Shown here: positions 35,308 to 45,028 of the stretch, one piece after another
Layout: each line of letters opens with the position of its first letter
Position numbering within the stretch: position 1 is the first letter of the stretch
Assembly: GCA_958446835.1 (NCBI GenBank)
Contig: CAUCXT010000011.1
Location: 11,501 to 75,500 of the forward strand
Reading direction: 5' to 3'
Source of the DNA: an uncultured Eubacterium sp.
GTDB taxonomy: Bacteria; Bacillota; Clostridia; Lachnospirales; Lachnospiraceae
DNA: 64,000 nucleotides
Notes under the pieces: generated by a model
What the model was told of the DNA's origin: nothing
Database searches by the model: none
The model's input: only the letters and a program-made list of their open reading frames with translations
Program-made: the position numbers and the translations under genes

Positions 35308-36858
35308 TTAAGCAACATTGTTCCTGAACTTCCATCTAATCTCCACGTTCTTCTCATCCCACACTACAACCTTCTCCACAAATGCATCCACCACATCCTG
35401 ATTCAACTCTGTAATGTCACCCCCTCCCCATTTGTGCCTTTCTTCTTCATTAGTCTCTGTAATCTTATTTTTTATCTTCTCCAACCGACCTTCTAATCTG
35501 CCCTTCTCCACTGTCAACTTCTCCTCTTTCCCCCTCAAAAGCTCCATAAATTTTCTATATTCATCCACTAAAATTTTTTCACTTCTGTACTTCTCATACC
35601 CCTCCATTTTCTCTGCTTCTATCTGCTGTACTTCTGCATCAATCCTATTGATCTTCTGTATAACACTTTCATATCTCTCCCTCAGTTGTACAGAACAATC
35701 TTGCTGCCATTTTGATACCTCTTCCTGTTTCAATATCTCCTGCTGCAACATATACAAAATCATCTGTTCTATAAACATCACATTTACTTTCTTCACGCAT
35801 TCTGGTGAATCGGTTTTATATCTGGTTGCACAGAAAAAATATGGATTCGATGAGTGTTCAATCTTCAGATTTTTACCACAGCACCCGCAGACAATCTTTC
35901 CCGTCAATGGATGCTTTTCTCTCTTTTGCACAGACTTTTTTCTTCCTCTGCTTTGCTGTACCATTTTAAATGTCTCCCGATCTATAATTGCCTCATGATG
36001 ATTATAATATATTTTCCATTCACTTCTCGGCTTTAATCTTGCTTTTCCACCAACCGCATTGGTTTCATATTTTCCATACACCCAATCCCCTGCATAAAAA
36101 TCATTCCGTAACATCTGGCAAATCGTAGAACCATCCCACAGAAATCTATTTCCTTTGGGTTTCATCATAGTAATTCCACGCTTTATTTTATATTCCATTG
36201 GCGTCATAACACCTTCCTCATTAAATAGTTTTGCTATTTTACTGGAAGAATACCCTTCCAATGTCATTTGAAATATTCTTCTGATGATCCCCGCCTCTGG
36301 TTCTACTGGCTCAAGCAAATGACAATCCTCTTTAGACTTCATATATCCAAAAGGTGTGCTTCCATTGGCATAGATCCCCTTTTCACGTTTCATTTCCAAT
36401 GTTGATTTTACTTTTACAGAAATGTCTTTCGCATATAAATCATTAACCAAATACTTAAAGGCTGTATCCATACCTGCTGATTTCCCAATATAATCATTAC
36501 TGTCATAATGATCATTCACAGAAATAAATCTTATACCTAAAAAGGGAAATATCTGCTCCAAGTACGCTCCCATCTCTATGTAATCTCTGGAAAATCTGGA
36601 AAAATCTTTCACTATAATGCAATCTATTTTTGCTTCTTTCGCATTCTCCAATAATTCCTTAACGGAAGGACGATCAAAATTTGTTCCCGAATATCCATCA
36701 TCCACAAATTCCATGACTTCAGTTTTTACGTTCACAAACTTGTCTAGTATAAATTTTCTCAACAAAAGTCTTTGATTTAATATGCTATTGCTTTCTTCCT
36801 CGATTTCCTTATCTTCCATAGATAATCTCATATACAGTGCAATTCTCACTTCAATCAC
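35308..36858 (-). CDS. Large serine recombinase 1
   Basis: The 516-aa protein starts at a GTG (36858) placed 1 nt after the stop of recombinase 2, with AGGAG 9 nt upstream. The resolvase domain has the catalytic serine in ALYMRLSMEDKE and the arginines in KDFSRFSRDYIEMG. A Recombinase domain (pfam07508-like) and a zinc ribbon (CGCCGKNLKIEH...FFCATRYKTDSPEC) follow, then a coiled coil at about 390-470. It is the last of three tandem recombinases and its active site is intact. Confidence 0.92.
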   Translation of the reverse strand: MIEVRIALYMRLSMEDKEIEEESNSILNQRLLLRKFILDKFVNVKTEVMEFVDDGYSGTNFDRPSVKELLENAKEAKIDCIIVKDFSRFSRDYIEMGAYLEQIFPFLGIRFISVNDHYDSNDYIGKSAGMDTAFKYLVNDLYAKDISVKVKSTLEMKREKGIYANGSTPFGYMKSKEDCHLLEPVEPEAGIIRRIFQMTLEGYSSSKIAKLFNEEGVMTPMEYKIKRGITMMKPKGNRFLWDGSTICQMLRNDFYAGDWVYGKYETNAVGGKARLKPRSEWKIYYNHHEAIIDRETFKMVQQSRGRKKSVQKREKHPLTGKIVCGCCGKNLKIEHSSNPYFFCATRYKTDSPECVKKVNVMFIEQMILYMLQQEILKQEEVSKWQQDCSVQLRERYESVIQKINRIDAEVQQIEAEKMEGYEKYRSEKILVDEYRKFMELLRGKEEKLTVEKGRLEGRLEKIKNKITETNEEERHKWGGGDITELNQDVVDAFVEKVVVWDEKNVEIRWKFRNNVA

Positions 36859-36859
36859 T

Positions 36860-38509
36860 TTACCTATCTCCTTTCTTCTCCGGCAGTAATTCAGACTTTT
36901 TGAAAAAAAACTGTACCTCCAGCCGAGCATCTGCATAAACATCAATTCGTTTTATCAGGGTATGAATTAAATCATAATTCAACGCCTCTCCCTCTTTACA
37001 TCTCACTAAAGCACGAATAATTTTATTTTCACGCTCTGCTCTCTCATCAATTTGATTCTGTCTCTCCTGTATTTCAAGTATTGATTTCTCTAAAGCACTC
37101 CTTACACCTTCCATTTTCTCTTTATAGTTCAGAAATTGTTCCTTAGAAATTTTCTTCTGCCGATATTCCATATAAGTCTTGCTCAAATCTAAGCTAATAC
37201 TTTCCATCTGTTCCTCTGCGCTTTTCTGCGCTTTAGAAAGTTGCAGCTTTTTCTTCTGTGCAATTTCATTGTTATACGAAGTGTAATCCTTTGCTCGAAA
37301 AGAACTAAGCATATATTCTTTTTTCAAAACCTGTAGAACAATTTCTTCTATCATTTTCATAGGAATATAATGGCTATCACATCTATCCTCATCAATCCTA
37401 CCAATGTTAGTACATCCATACACATATCTTCGTAACACCTGATTATAAGATTGCTTTTTAGAGGTACAAACTCTTCTTAACTTATGCCCACACTCTCCGC
37501 AATACAGGATATCCCGAAAAATATCTGGTTCCTGCAACTCTTTCGTATAAAAAATCTTTTTCTCTGATTTTCTTTCTTCAAAAGATGTATTCACACGATA
37601 AAACAACTCTTTCGATACGATTCCCTCATGTGCGTTTTCAATAATAATAGGCTCTTTTACCTTCCCACCTTTTTGAATCAGAGTTCCAATATAAATTGGA
37701 TTTGTCAACATTGCTGTCAAAGTCACTTCTGACCATTGTTTTAAAGTTTCTCCGTTTTGGCAATAGACATGTTTAGTTTTCTGATATTCTGTCGGTCTAT
37801 GAACTTTCAATTCATATAAAAATTTTATAATTTCTGAAATTCTTTTTCCCGAATCATACATTTCATATACTCTCTGAACAATCGTACTGGTTTCCTTCTC
37901 TTTGGACAGTACACACTTATCCTGAATCTTATGCTTTTCATATCCATAAGCAGGGATGCCTCCGATGTAGCTTCCATTTTCCAACTTTGCCCTTTTAGAA
38001 CTTTCAACACGCTGTGAAATATCTTTAGCATACAACTCATTAACAATATTTTTAAGATTGACTTTCATTTTCCCATTACCATCTACTGGGTTCTCACTAT
38101 CGTAATGATCCGTCACGGAAATAAATCTCACTCCCATAAATGGAAAAATTCTTTCTAAGTAATTTCCAGTTTCAATATAATCACGAGCAAATCTCGAAAA
38201 ATCTTTTACCACCACACAGTTTATTTTCTTTTTCCGAATATCTTGCAGCATCCTCTGAAAATCAGGTCTATCAAAATTTGTACCTGTTGTTCCCAAATCA
38301 GAATACACTTCTACGATTATCATATTTGGTAAACTCTCAATATGCTTTCGTGCAATTTCTATCTGGCTTTCAATGGATTCATTTTTCTTTTCCGTACTAT
38401 CCACTGACAACCTTGCATAAATTCCCACCCGAAAAACCTTTCCAGTTTCATATTCCGTTAGATTTCGATTTTCCAAATTCTCTTTTTTTCTCTTAGATGT
38501 TCTTGCCAT
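36860..38509 (-). CDS. Large serine recombinase 2
   Basis: The 549-aa protein has the catalytic serine in GIYARLSVDSTE, KDFSRFARDYIETG, the recombinase domain, a CGECGHKL zinc ribbon and a long C-terminal coiled coil (about 420-500). The N-terminus is basic (MARTSKRKKENLENR). Its ATG overlaps the stop of recombinase 3 (TAAATG). The three proteins share layout but differ clearly in sequence, so they are not recent duplicates. Joint action in integration and excision is likely. Confidence 0.92.
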   Translation of the reverse strand: MARTSKRKKENLENRNLTEYETGKVFRVGIYARLSVDSTEKKNESIESQIEIARKHIESLPNMIIVEVYSDLGTTGTNFDRPDFQRMLQDIRKKKINCVVVKDFSRFARDYIETGNYLERIFPFMGVRFISVTDHYDSENPVDGNGKMKVNLKNIVNELYAKDISQRVESSKRAKLENGSYIGGIPAYGYEKHKIQDKCVLSKEKETSTIVQRVYEMYDSGKRISEIIKFLYELKVHRPTEYQKTKHVYCQNGETLKQWSEVTLTAMLTNPIYIGTLIQKGGKVKEPIIIENAHEGIVSKELFYRVNTSFEERKSEKKIFYTKELQEPDIFRDILYCGECGHKLRRVCTSKKQSYNQVLRRYVYGCTNIGRIDEDRCDSHYIPMKMIEEIVLQVLKKEYMLSSFRAKDYTSYNNEIAQKKKLQLSKAQKSAEEQMESISLDLSKTYMEYRQKKISKEQFLNYKEKMEGVRSALEKSILEIQERQNQIDERAERENKIIRALVRCKEGEALNYDLIHTLIKRIDVYADARLEVQFFFKKSELLPEKKGDR

Positions 38510-40168
38510 TTAGACCACCTCTTTCACAGTTTCTGATTGTGATGAAAGAAATTCCGACAACACCAACATCTTTTCCATTTCTTCCTGACAGCAAAACTGT
38601 ACCGCTACTTTTTTCTCTTCATACACTTCTATCCGATCCACAAAGGATAATAAAGTCTCCCTATCTAATGTAGTAACACGCATGGTCTCTTTCAGCCGTT
38701 CCAGTTTTACACCTGATTGTATCCCTTTATAAAACAGTCTGTTTAACATCTCTTCCTGTTTCTCAAGCGCCTGCTCTGTCTCCATGTATTGCTTTTCATA
38801 AATCGCACTAAAATTCTTAAAGTCTGCCTGCGTAATTACTCCCATCTTCAAATCTTCATAAAGTCCCGCCCGCAGCTCCAGATATTTTTCCTGTTCATTC
38901 CTTAATCGAGCAATCTCTTTATCAAATCCGACCACATCCTCAAAGTTCATTTCCTTTGTCTGGATATACTGCATCTGCCGATTTACATCAATCAGAAGTT
39001 CAACCTGGGACTGTATGATCCGGAATACCACTTTTTTTAAATCTGCTTCTGAAATACTGTGTCTGCTACATCCCTCACTCCGATTTCTCGTAGAACAGAT
39101 ATAATATATTTTTTCCGTCCCCTTATATCTATTTATTCGGCGTACCATAGGTTCTTTACAATCTCCGCAAAACAGGAGTCCCGAAAACATGTGCGCTTTT
39201 TCTTTTCCTTTCCCTGCTCTGGTATCGACTTTTAAAAGCCGCTGCACATTTTGGTAATCCTCTTTGGAAACGATTGCCTCATGCGTGCCTTCCACCTTAA
39301 ACCACTCAGACTCTGGCTTTTCTAAAATCTTATCTACCTTATAATTGACTTTCTCCCGTTTTCCCTGTACCATCGTCCCGGTGTAAATCTCATTCGTTAA
39401 AATACGCTTTACCGCCACCGCAGACCATTTGGATACGATTCCTGCATGAAACCCTGTGGCATAATGCTCTCCGTGGGATTTCTTATATTCCAATGGAGAG
39501 AAAATTCCATTCTCATTCAGTCGGTTTGCAATGGCAAGGTTGCTCATGCCGTCCAGTTTCCATGTGAAAATATTTTTTACAATCTTTGCCGCATATTCAT
39601 CTATAACCAGCTTATTTTTATCTTCATGGTCTTTCTGATATCCATAGACCGCAAATGCCCCGATAAATTTCCCTTTCTCCCGTTTTATTTTCTGATGTGA
39701 TTTTACTTTTTCTGAAATATCCTGACAGTAGGAATCATTCACAAAGTTTTTGACCGGAATCACAAGAGATGTGGTACTCTGGTCCGCAGTCAGACTATCA
39801 TAATGATCTGTGATTGCAATGAAACGCACAGAAAAAGCCGGGAAGGTCTTTTGAATGAACCGCCCGGCTTCAATATAATCTCGTCCAAATCTGGATAAAT
39901 CTTTTACAACGACACAATTTACATTTCCATTTTCAATGTCCGCCATCATTCTTTTAAAATCTGGTCGGTCAAAGTTGGCTCCCGAATATCCGTCATCAAT
40001 ATAAATATCGAATAACTCCATATCCGGCTGTTCTCTTACAAAGGAACGTGCCAGCTCACGTTGGGATGAAATACTGTCACTTTCTCGTTTTGCGCTGCCA
40101 TCAATATCTTCATCATCCCTCGACAAACGAAGATAGATCGCAGTATGGTAACATACATTTTTCTGCAT
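38510..40168 (-). CDS. Large serine recombinase 3
   Basis: The 552-aa first protein of the recombinase operon has an AGGAGG site 7 nt before the ATG. Catalytic serine in AIYLRLSRDDED; KDLSRFGRDYIEAG; recombinase domain; zinc ribbon LLFCGDCKEPMV...YICSTRNRSEGC; coiled coil near 390-470. Elements with three consecutive serine recombinases are known in Streptococcus and Clostridia. Which one cuts and which ones modulate direction cannot be told from sequence. Confidence 0.93.
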   Translation of the reverse strand: MQKNVCYHTAIYLRLSRDDEDIDGSAKRESDSISSQRELARSFVREQPDMELFDIYIDDGYSGANFDRPDFKRMMADIENGNVNCVVVKDLSRFGRDYIEAGRFIQKTFPAFSVRFIAITDHYDSLTADQSTTSLVIPVKNFVNDSYCQDISEKVKSHQKIKREKGKFIGAFAVYGYQKDHEDKNKLVIDEYAAKIVKNIFTWKLDGMSNLAIANRLNENGIFSPLEYKKSHGEHYATGFHAGIVSKWSAVAVKRILTNEIYTGTMVQGKREKVNYKVDKILEKPESEWFKVEGTHEAIVSKEDYQNVQRLLKVDTRAGKGKEKAHMFSGLLFCGDCKEPMVRRINRYKGTEKIYYICSTRNRSEGCSRHSISEADLKKVVFRIIQSQVELLIDVNRQMQYIQTKEMNFEDVVGFDKEIARLRNEQEKYLELRAGLYEDLKMGVITQADFKNFSAIYEKQYMETEQALEKQEEMLNRLFYKGIQSGVKLERLKETMRVTTLDRETLLSFVDRIEVYEEKKVAVQFCCQEEMEKMLVLSEFLSSQSETVKEVV

Positions 40169-40316
40169 TTTGTTTCCTCCTGATTTTACTATTTTGATTT
40201 CAGTCAGTCGAACCTGTCCTACGAGATTCTTTCTTATAGTAATTTCAGGATTTCACTGTTTTGTCCTGCATTTAAATTACCATGACATCCTGATATTGTA
40301 AAGAGCAAATTCAACT

Positions 40317-40586
40317 TTAATATTTCGTTTCTGCGATTTTTGAAATATACTGTTTCATCCGGTCATTCAGCGTCTCTTTACAGTCAGAATATCCAATCTT
40401 CACAACATACTCGCCCACCCGGACAAGATAAGGGTTATGTACCTGTTCCACATATTCTTTCACTCTTTTTTGTACTGACTGTTTCGTATCAATCTCAATT
40501 TCACTAATATCCACAAGCTCATCTGGATTTACTTCTTTTATATTTACACGCTTCAATTCCTGCAAAGTTTTCCCATCCAAAAGCAT
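40317..40586 (-). CDS. Small conserved element protein (DUF6870-like)
   Basis: The 89-aa protein starts MLLDGKTLQELKRVNIKEVN with GGAAGGGGG just before the ATG. The middle segment VDISEIEIDTKQSVQKRV and the C-terminus VRVGEYVVKIGYSDC are seen in small proteins that accompany element recombinases (DUF6870-type, from memory). It lies upstream of the recombinase operon on the same strand, with about 150 bp between. A role in excision control is possible but unproven. Confidence 0.65.
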   Translation of the reverse strand: MLLDGKTLQELKRVNIKEVNPDELVDISEIEIDTKQSVQKRVKEYVEQVHNPYLVRVGEYVVKIGYSDCKETLNDRMKQYISKIAETKY

Positions 40587-40988
40587 AACCCCCTTCCTAT
40601 TTGAGATTCTATGCGTCCAGAAACTTGTCTCATTCTAAAAAACATTTTTCTTTTTTCAAGGTTCATCCTTACATAAACCCAATCCCAGCGCATGAAAAAA
40701 ACAAGCATCGAAAAGATTTTCTTTTTTCTGCTTGTTTCTTAACCTCTCCCAAACAAGGTTATTGAAGGGGAAAAACATTTCAGAGCAAGATTCGCCTATG
40801 TCCGACAATAACCCATTTCCGGGTTTTTGCAGACTTGGCATTTCTTGATGGGGATTTCGCTCCCCATTCCCTCGATATAAAACCTGTACTTAAAATTTGC
40901 AGGTTGGCTCTCACAAAAAGTTGTGTTCGCAGCGCAATACCGAGGTATTGACGATGTACATACGCACGAAGAAGAAAGGAGGCTTCCT
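40587..40988. other. Candidate oriT region before mobC
   Basis: This gap between divergent genes contains three hairpins: AACCC-N6-GGGTT (40810-40825), ATGGGGA-N6-TCCCCAT (40848-40867) and CAATAC-N4-GTATTG (40935-40950). Transfer origins usually lie directly upstream of the relaxosome genes and contain such inverted repeats beside the nick site. The gap also holds the mobC promoter. The nick site itself cannot be identified here. Confidence 0.4.
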
Positions 40989-41375
40989 ATGGCAAGACCG
41001 AAAAAAACAATCTCCCGTCCGTATCGTATCACAGTCCGTTTTACAGATATGGAATATGGGTTAATAACAGATGCGGCTGAAGAAACTGGACTTACCTTAT
41101 CCGAGTACATCCGCAAAATGGTGTTGGAAGGGAAAATAGCGATTCGCTATGAAGTAGTTGCTGATATCCCGGAATTACAAAAACTGACCGCTGAGTTTGG
41201 AAAAATCGGAAGTAACTTAAACCAGATTGCCCGCTATTTTCATACAGGCGGCGTCCGATCTAAAACCATGCAGGATGAAATTCAATCCTGTATCTCTGAA
41301 CTTTGGAATTTAAGAAAAGACGTGACAAGAATGGCAGGTGACTTTCATGGCAGTGTTGAAACATATCGTAAGTAA
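40989..41375 (+). CDS. MobC-like relaxosome accessory protein
   Basis: The 128-aa protein begins MARPKKTISRPYRITVRFTD, with AGGAGG 6 nt before the ATG. A ribbon-helix-helix-like N-terminus with DMEYGLITDAAEETGLTLSEYIRKMVLEG shortened to TGLTLSEYIRKMVL precedes the MobC domain with GKIGSNLNQIARYFH. It binds oriT and helps the relaxase nick. Its 3' end overlaps the relaxase gene by 29 bp. Confidence 0.88.
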   Translation: MARPKKTISRPYRITVRFTDMEYGLITDAAEETGLTLSEYIRKMVLEGKIAIRYEVVADIPELQKLTAEFGKIGSNLNQIARYFHTGGVRSKTMQDEIQSCISELWNLRKDVTRMAGDFHGSVETYRK

Positions 41376-42996
41376 AAATGCCAATTACGGAGAATCTTTG
41401 GATTATCTCCTGTTCCAACATGATGAGCGAACAAAGAAACCGATTTTAAATGAACATGGGCAAATGATATTAAGAGAGGAATATTATCTGGATGGATTGA
41501 ACTGCGAACCAATGTTATTTGATAAGGAATGCGAACGTCTTAACGATCAATACCACAAAAACCAAACCTATGATGAAATCAAATCCCATCATTATATCAT
41601 CAGCTTTGATCCTGCTGATCGTGACGAATGTGGATTAACCGGAGAAAAAGCACAGGAACTTGGACTAGAATATGCCCGTAAAAATTTTCCCGGACATCAG
41701 GCTCTTGTCTGTACTCATACAGATGGACACAACGGAAGCGGCAATATCCATGTGCATATTGTAATCAATAGTCTAAGAAAATACGATATTCCGAAAGATG
41801 GCTATATGGAACGAAACAGTGATTGTCTTGCTGGATACAAACACCATTTAACAAATAACTATCTAAGGCACTTGCAGAAATCTCTCATGGATATCTGCCA
41901 CCGTGAAAATCTCCATCAGGTGGATTTACTCTCACCTTCTGAAAATAAAATCAAAAATCGGGAATACTATGCCTCCCGGTACGGACAAGAAAAATTAGAT
42001 AAATTGAATGAACAGATTCTTGCAGATGGACTCACTCCTCGCAAAACCACATTTCAGACACAGAAACAATACCTGCGAGACGCTATTACAGAAATTTCCC
42101 ATACAGCAAAAGATGTGGAAGATTTTAAAAAACAGCTTTATGCAAAATATCAGATCGTTGTAACGGAACATCGTGGACGTTTCAGCTATCTGCACCCGGA
42201 ACGAGAAAAGAATATTACCGGGCGTGCTTTAGGAACAAAGTATGAGAAAGACTATCTGCAACAGCAATTTGAATCCAACCACAGAACTCCAAATATTCAT
42301 CCTGACATTTCCTCTGATCCTATGGAAATCTTATTCATTAAATCTAATCTGCGACTGGTCATCGACTTACAAACCTGTGTAAAAGCACAACAAAGCCAAG
42401 CCTATGCCCGAAAGGTCAAACTCACCAATCTTCAGGAAATGGCAAAGACTATTGCCTATGTGCAGGAACATGAATATGATACCAGAGAAATTCTGGAAGA
42501 TAAATTTTCTTCTGTAAAAGAACGAACCTCTAATTCCAGAAAACAATTAAAAACTGTGGAATCGGAATTAAAGAACCTCAATCAACAACTCCACTACACC
42601 GGACAGTATCTTGCAAATAAATCTGTCTATGCACAATTTCGTAAAAGCAAAAATAAGCAAAAATTCCGTCAGGAACATTCTGCTGAACTTGCACTTTATG
42701 AAAAGGCTGTAACATCACTAAAAGAGAAAAACGGAACACAACCACTTCCCACGATGAAGCAACTGAGAGAACAAAAGGAAAAACTTCTAACTCAAAAAGA
42801 TACCCTCCAGAAACAATACGACTATTATCGGGATTACCAGAAAGAACTACATACTGTATGTCGTAATGTGGATATGATACTTGGATGGAATCCTCCAATC
42901 CAAACTACACATACCAAAGAATTCAAGCAGAGCATAGAGAGCATTTTACGGCAAGGTAAAGAACAGGAACGAGGAAAAGAAGTAGAACGCGGATAA
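41347..42996 (+). CDS. MobP-type relaxase
   Basis: The 549-aa protein starts MAVLKHIVSKNANYGESLDY. The relaxase domain occupies the first 200 residues with the metal-binding triad in NIHVHIVINS (HxHxxxN) and the catalytic tyrosine probably in the N-terminal YGESLDYLLFQHD. The C-terminal 250 residues are helical and charged. It would nick oriT and lead DNA transfer with a type IV channel, either the element's own (outside the window) or a helper's. Start preferred over 41338 because of the overlap spacing and family N-terminus. Confidence 0.9.
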   Translation: MAVLKHIVSKNANYGESLDYLLFQHDERTKKPILNEHGQMILREEYYLDGLNCEPMLFDKECERLNDQYHKNQTYDEIKSHHYIISFDPADRDECGLTGEKAQELGLEYARKNFPGHQALVCTHTDGHNGSGNIHVHIVINSLRKYDIPKDGYMERNSDCLAGYKHHLTNNYLRHLQKSLMDICHRENLHQVDLLSPSENKIKNREYYASRYGQEKLDKLNEQILADGLTPRKTTFQTQKQYLRDAITEISHTAKDVEDFKKQLYAKYQIVVTEHRGRFSYLHPEREKNITGRALGTKYEKDYLQQQFESNHRTPNIHPDISSDPMEILFIKSNLRLVIDLQTCVKAQQSQAYARKVKLTNLQEMAKTIAYVQEHEYDTREILEDKFSSVKERTSNSRKQLKTVESELKNLNQQLHYTGQYLANKSVYAQFRKSKNKQKFRQEHSAELALYEKAVTSLKEKNGTQPLPTMKQLREQKEKLLTQKDTLQKQYDYYRDYQKELHTVCRNVDMILGWNPPIQTTHTKEFKQSIESILRQGKEQERGKEVERG

Positions 42997-43073
42997 ATAT
43001 TTATGTACGGTAAAGTAACGCATAAATTGATAGACAGCCACTCACTTTTCCGAATACATTGACATCTTTTCTC

Positions 43074-43140
43074 TTGACAGGTTCACACAAATCGCCTATA
43101 TTGTACTTATCGAATAAGTACGCTTGTTACAATAAGTACG
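43074..43140 (+). promoter_or_regulatory. Sigma-A promoter overlapped by palindromic operator
   Basis: TTGACA (43074-43079), a 17-bp spacer and TATATT (43097-43102) form a strong promoter. Directly after it, GTACTTAT-CGA-ATAAGTAC (43103-43121) is a perfect 8-bp palindrome. A third half-site ATAAGTACG follows at 43132-43140, before the GntR start at 43158. This is where a YtrA-like repressor would block its own operon. Confidence 0.8.
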
Positions 43141-43157
43141 CACAGCGAGGTGAGCAA

Positions 43158-43529
43158 ATGGAGATTATCATTAGTAATAGCAGTGATAAGCCTATCTATG
43201 AACAAATCTGTATGCAAGTAAAAAGTTTTATTATGGACGGTACACTATCTGCTGGCGAAGCCCTCCCTTCTATGAGAGCTTTAGCAAAAGATTTGCATAT
43301 AAGTGTTATTACCGTTCAGAGAGCATACGAAGATTTGACAAGAGATGGATTTATAGAAACTGTATCTGGAAAAGGCAGTTTTGTAGCATCACAAAACAGG
43401 GAATTTATTCAAGAGGAACAGTTACGAATTGCTGAAGAACTTTTGCAAAAAGTCGCAGAAATTGGTCGAGCGCATGGCATTAGTCTTAAGCAAATGACGA
43501 ATATCCTAAAACTATTTTACGAGGAGTAA
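43158..43529 (+). CDS. GntR-family regulator, YtrA type
   Basis: The 123-aa protein has the winged HTH of the GntR family (PIYEQICMQVKSFIMDGTLSAGEALPSMRALAKDLHISVITVQRAYEDL, shortened: SMRALAKDLHISVITVQRAYEDL at about 35-58) and a short C-terminal helical tail, as in YtrA. AGGTGAG lies just before the ATG at 43158. It heads an operon with an ABC ATPase and a permease. YtrA-type regulators repress such transporters and respond to cell-wall antibiotics, so inducible resistance cargo is plausible. Confidence 0.9.
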   Translation: MEIIISNSSDKPIYEQICMQVKSFIMDGTLSAGEALPSMRALAKDLHISVITVQRAYEDLTRDGFIETVSGKGSFVASQNREFIQEEQLRIAEELLQKVAEIGRAHGISLKQMTNILKLFYEE

Positions 43530-43544
43530 CGAGAGGTGACAGGC

Positions 43545-44408
43545 ATGGATAATAACATTTTGGTGCAGAATTTATGCAAGCAATTTGAGGGATTTTCTTT
43601 GGACAATGTTTCGTTCAAAGTCCCTAAAGGTAGGATTGTAGGCTTTATTGGCGAAAATGGTGCAGGAAAAAGTACCACTATCAATCTGATATTAAATGAA
43701 TTAAACAAAGATAGTGGACAGATACAGGTATTTGGAATAGACCATACAATTCCAACTGTCAAAGAAAATATTGGCGTTGTTTTTGACGAATGTAATTTTC
43801 ATGATGTATTTACAGCCGCAGATATTGAAAAAATCTTGAAAGGTGTTTATAAGACATGGGATAGTAACCTCTTTTCACAATACTTGAAAAAATTCAAAAT
43901 CCCGACCAAGAAAACAATTAGTGCTTTTTCAAAAGGAATGAAGATGAAACTTTCCATTATCTGCGCCATGGCACACAGACCTAAACTGTTGATTTTGGAC
44001 GAAGCAACAACAGGTCTTGATCCTGTTGTGCGTGATGAAGTGTTAGACCTATTTTTAGAATTTATTCAAGATGAAGATTGCTCTATCTTCTTTTCATCAC
44101 ATATTACTTCGGACATAGAAAAAATTGCAGACTATGTGATTTTAATTCATCAAGGCAAAATTATTTTCGAGGAACAGAAAGATAATCTTGTTTATAACTA
44201 TGGCGTAGCAAAGTGCGGAAAAGAAAAATTTGCACTGCTTTCCTCTGATGATTATATCATACACCGAACTACTAATATGAGCGTGGAGTGTCTTGTCCGT
44301 GACAAAGAAGCGTTCAAAAAGAAATATAAGAATATCATTGTGGATAATGCCACATTAGAAGATATTATGCTTTTCTATGTTAAAGGAGGAATATCATGCG
44401 AGGATTGA
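43545..44408 (+). CDS. ABC transporter ATP-binding protein (YtrB-like)
   Basis: The 287-aa protein has Walker A GENGAGKST, the signature SAFSKGMKMKLSI (variant of LSGGQ), Walker B LLILDEAT and the switch histidine in SSHITSDIEKIA. It belongs to the BcrA/YtrB group that exports peptides or protects against lantibiotics. The ATG at 43545 is preferred to a GTG 9 bp earlier. It overlaps the permease gene by 13 bp. Confidence 0.92.
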   Translation: MDNNILVQNLCKQFEGFSLDNVSFKVPKGRIVGFIGENGAGKSTTINLILNELNKDSGQIQVFGIDHTIPTVKENIGVVFDECNFHDVFTAADIEKILKGVYKTWDSNLFSQYLKKFKIPTKKTISAFSKGMKMKLSIICAMAHRPKLLILDEATTGLDPVVRDEVLDLFLEFIQDEDCSIFFSSHITSDIEKIADYVILIHQGKIIFEEQKDNLVYNYGVAKCGKEKFALLSSDDYIIHRTTNMSVECLVRDKEAFKKKYKNIIVDNATLEDIMLFYVKGGISCED

Positions 44409-45028
44409 TTTATAAAGATATATCCATTTTCTTCAAGAGTATTGATAAGAAACTTATTCTGATTGCAGCAGCGGCTATTGTTCTACTTATTTTCAACGCT
44501 GGTATTTATTCCGGTTTATTTGCTTCTGTTATGTTTGCCATGACAATCGGTATGCAAAATATTATGAGTTTCGCAAGTGATGAAAAGGCAAGCTGGAAAA
44601 AATATCAATTAGCTATGCCGATAAGCAATTTTACTGTTGTTGCAAGTAAATATGTTTCTGTTATATATACGGTGGCAATCAGCATTTTGGGCAGTATTGC
44701 GTTCAACGGTTTATCCAGTGTGATTTTTCAAAATTTTGATATGCTTATCTGGCTATTTTCGATTGGAGCAGCAGCTATTATCCCGTTGTTATGGACAGGA
44801 ATTTGCTTGCCATTAACTTATTGGTTTGGTTTTCGTTCTGCACAAACTATGGGATTGATTGTGGTAATTCCAATGTTTTACTTTGTAAAATATTTTGAAG
44901 ATGGACCGGGAATGGCTGCTATGGTAAATTCTATTTATTCATATGTGCTTATCACAGGGATAGCGGCAATTTTGATTTTTGGAATTTCCCTCATAATAAG
45001 CACCATTGGATATAGTCGCAAGAATTAA
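44396..45028 (+). CDS. ABC-2 type permease
   Basis: The 210-aa protein has six hydrophobic segments and the N-terminal MRGLIYKDISIFFKSI typical of ABC2_membrane_5 permeases. It pairs with the ATPase encoded just before it, and AAAGGAGG lies 6 nt upstream of the start. The substrate is unknown; peptide antibiotics are the usual guess for the YtrABC-like group. Confidence 0.88.
   Translation: MRGLIYKDISIFFKSIDKKLILIAAAAIVLLIFNAGIYSGLFASVMFAMTIGMQNIMSFASDEKASWKKYQLAMPISNFTVVASKYVSVIYTVAISILGSIAFNGLSSVIFQNFDMLIWLFSIGAAAIIPLLWTGICLPLTYWFGFRSAQTMGLIVVIPMFYFVKYFEDGPGMAAMVNSIYSYVLITGIAAILIFGISLIISTIGYSRKN

Noticed and set aside
40796..41116. Leftward 106-codon frame with several cysteines over the oriT region and mobC
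   Set aside because: Half is antisense to mobC, no ribosome site, and cysteines arise from repeat sequence; not supported.
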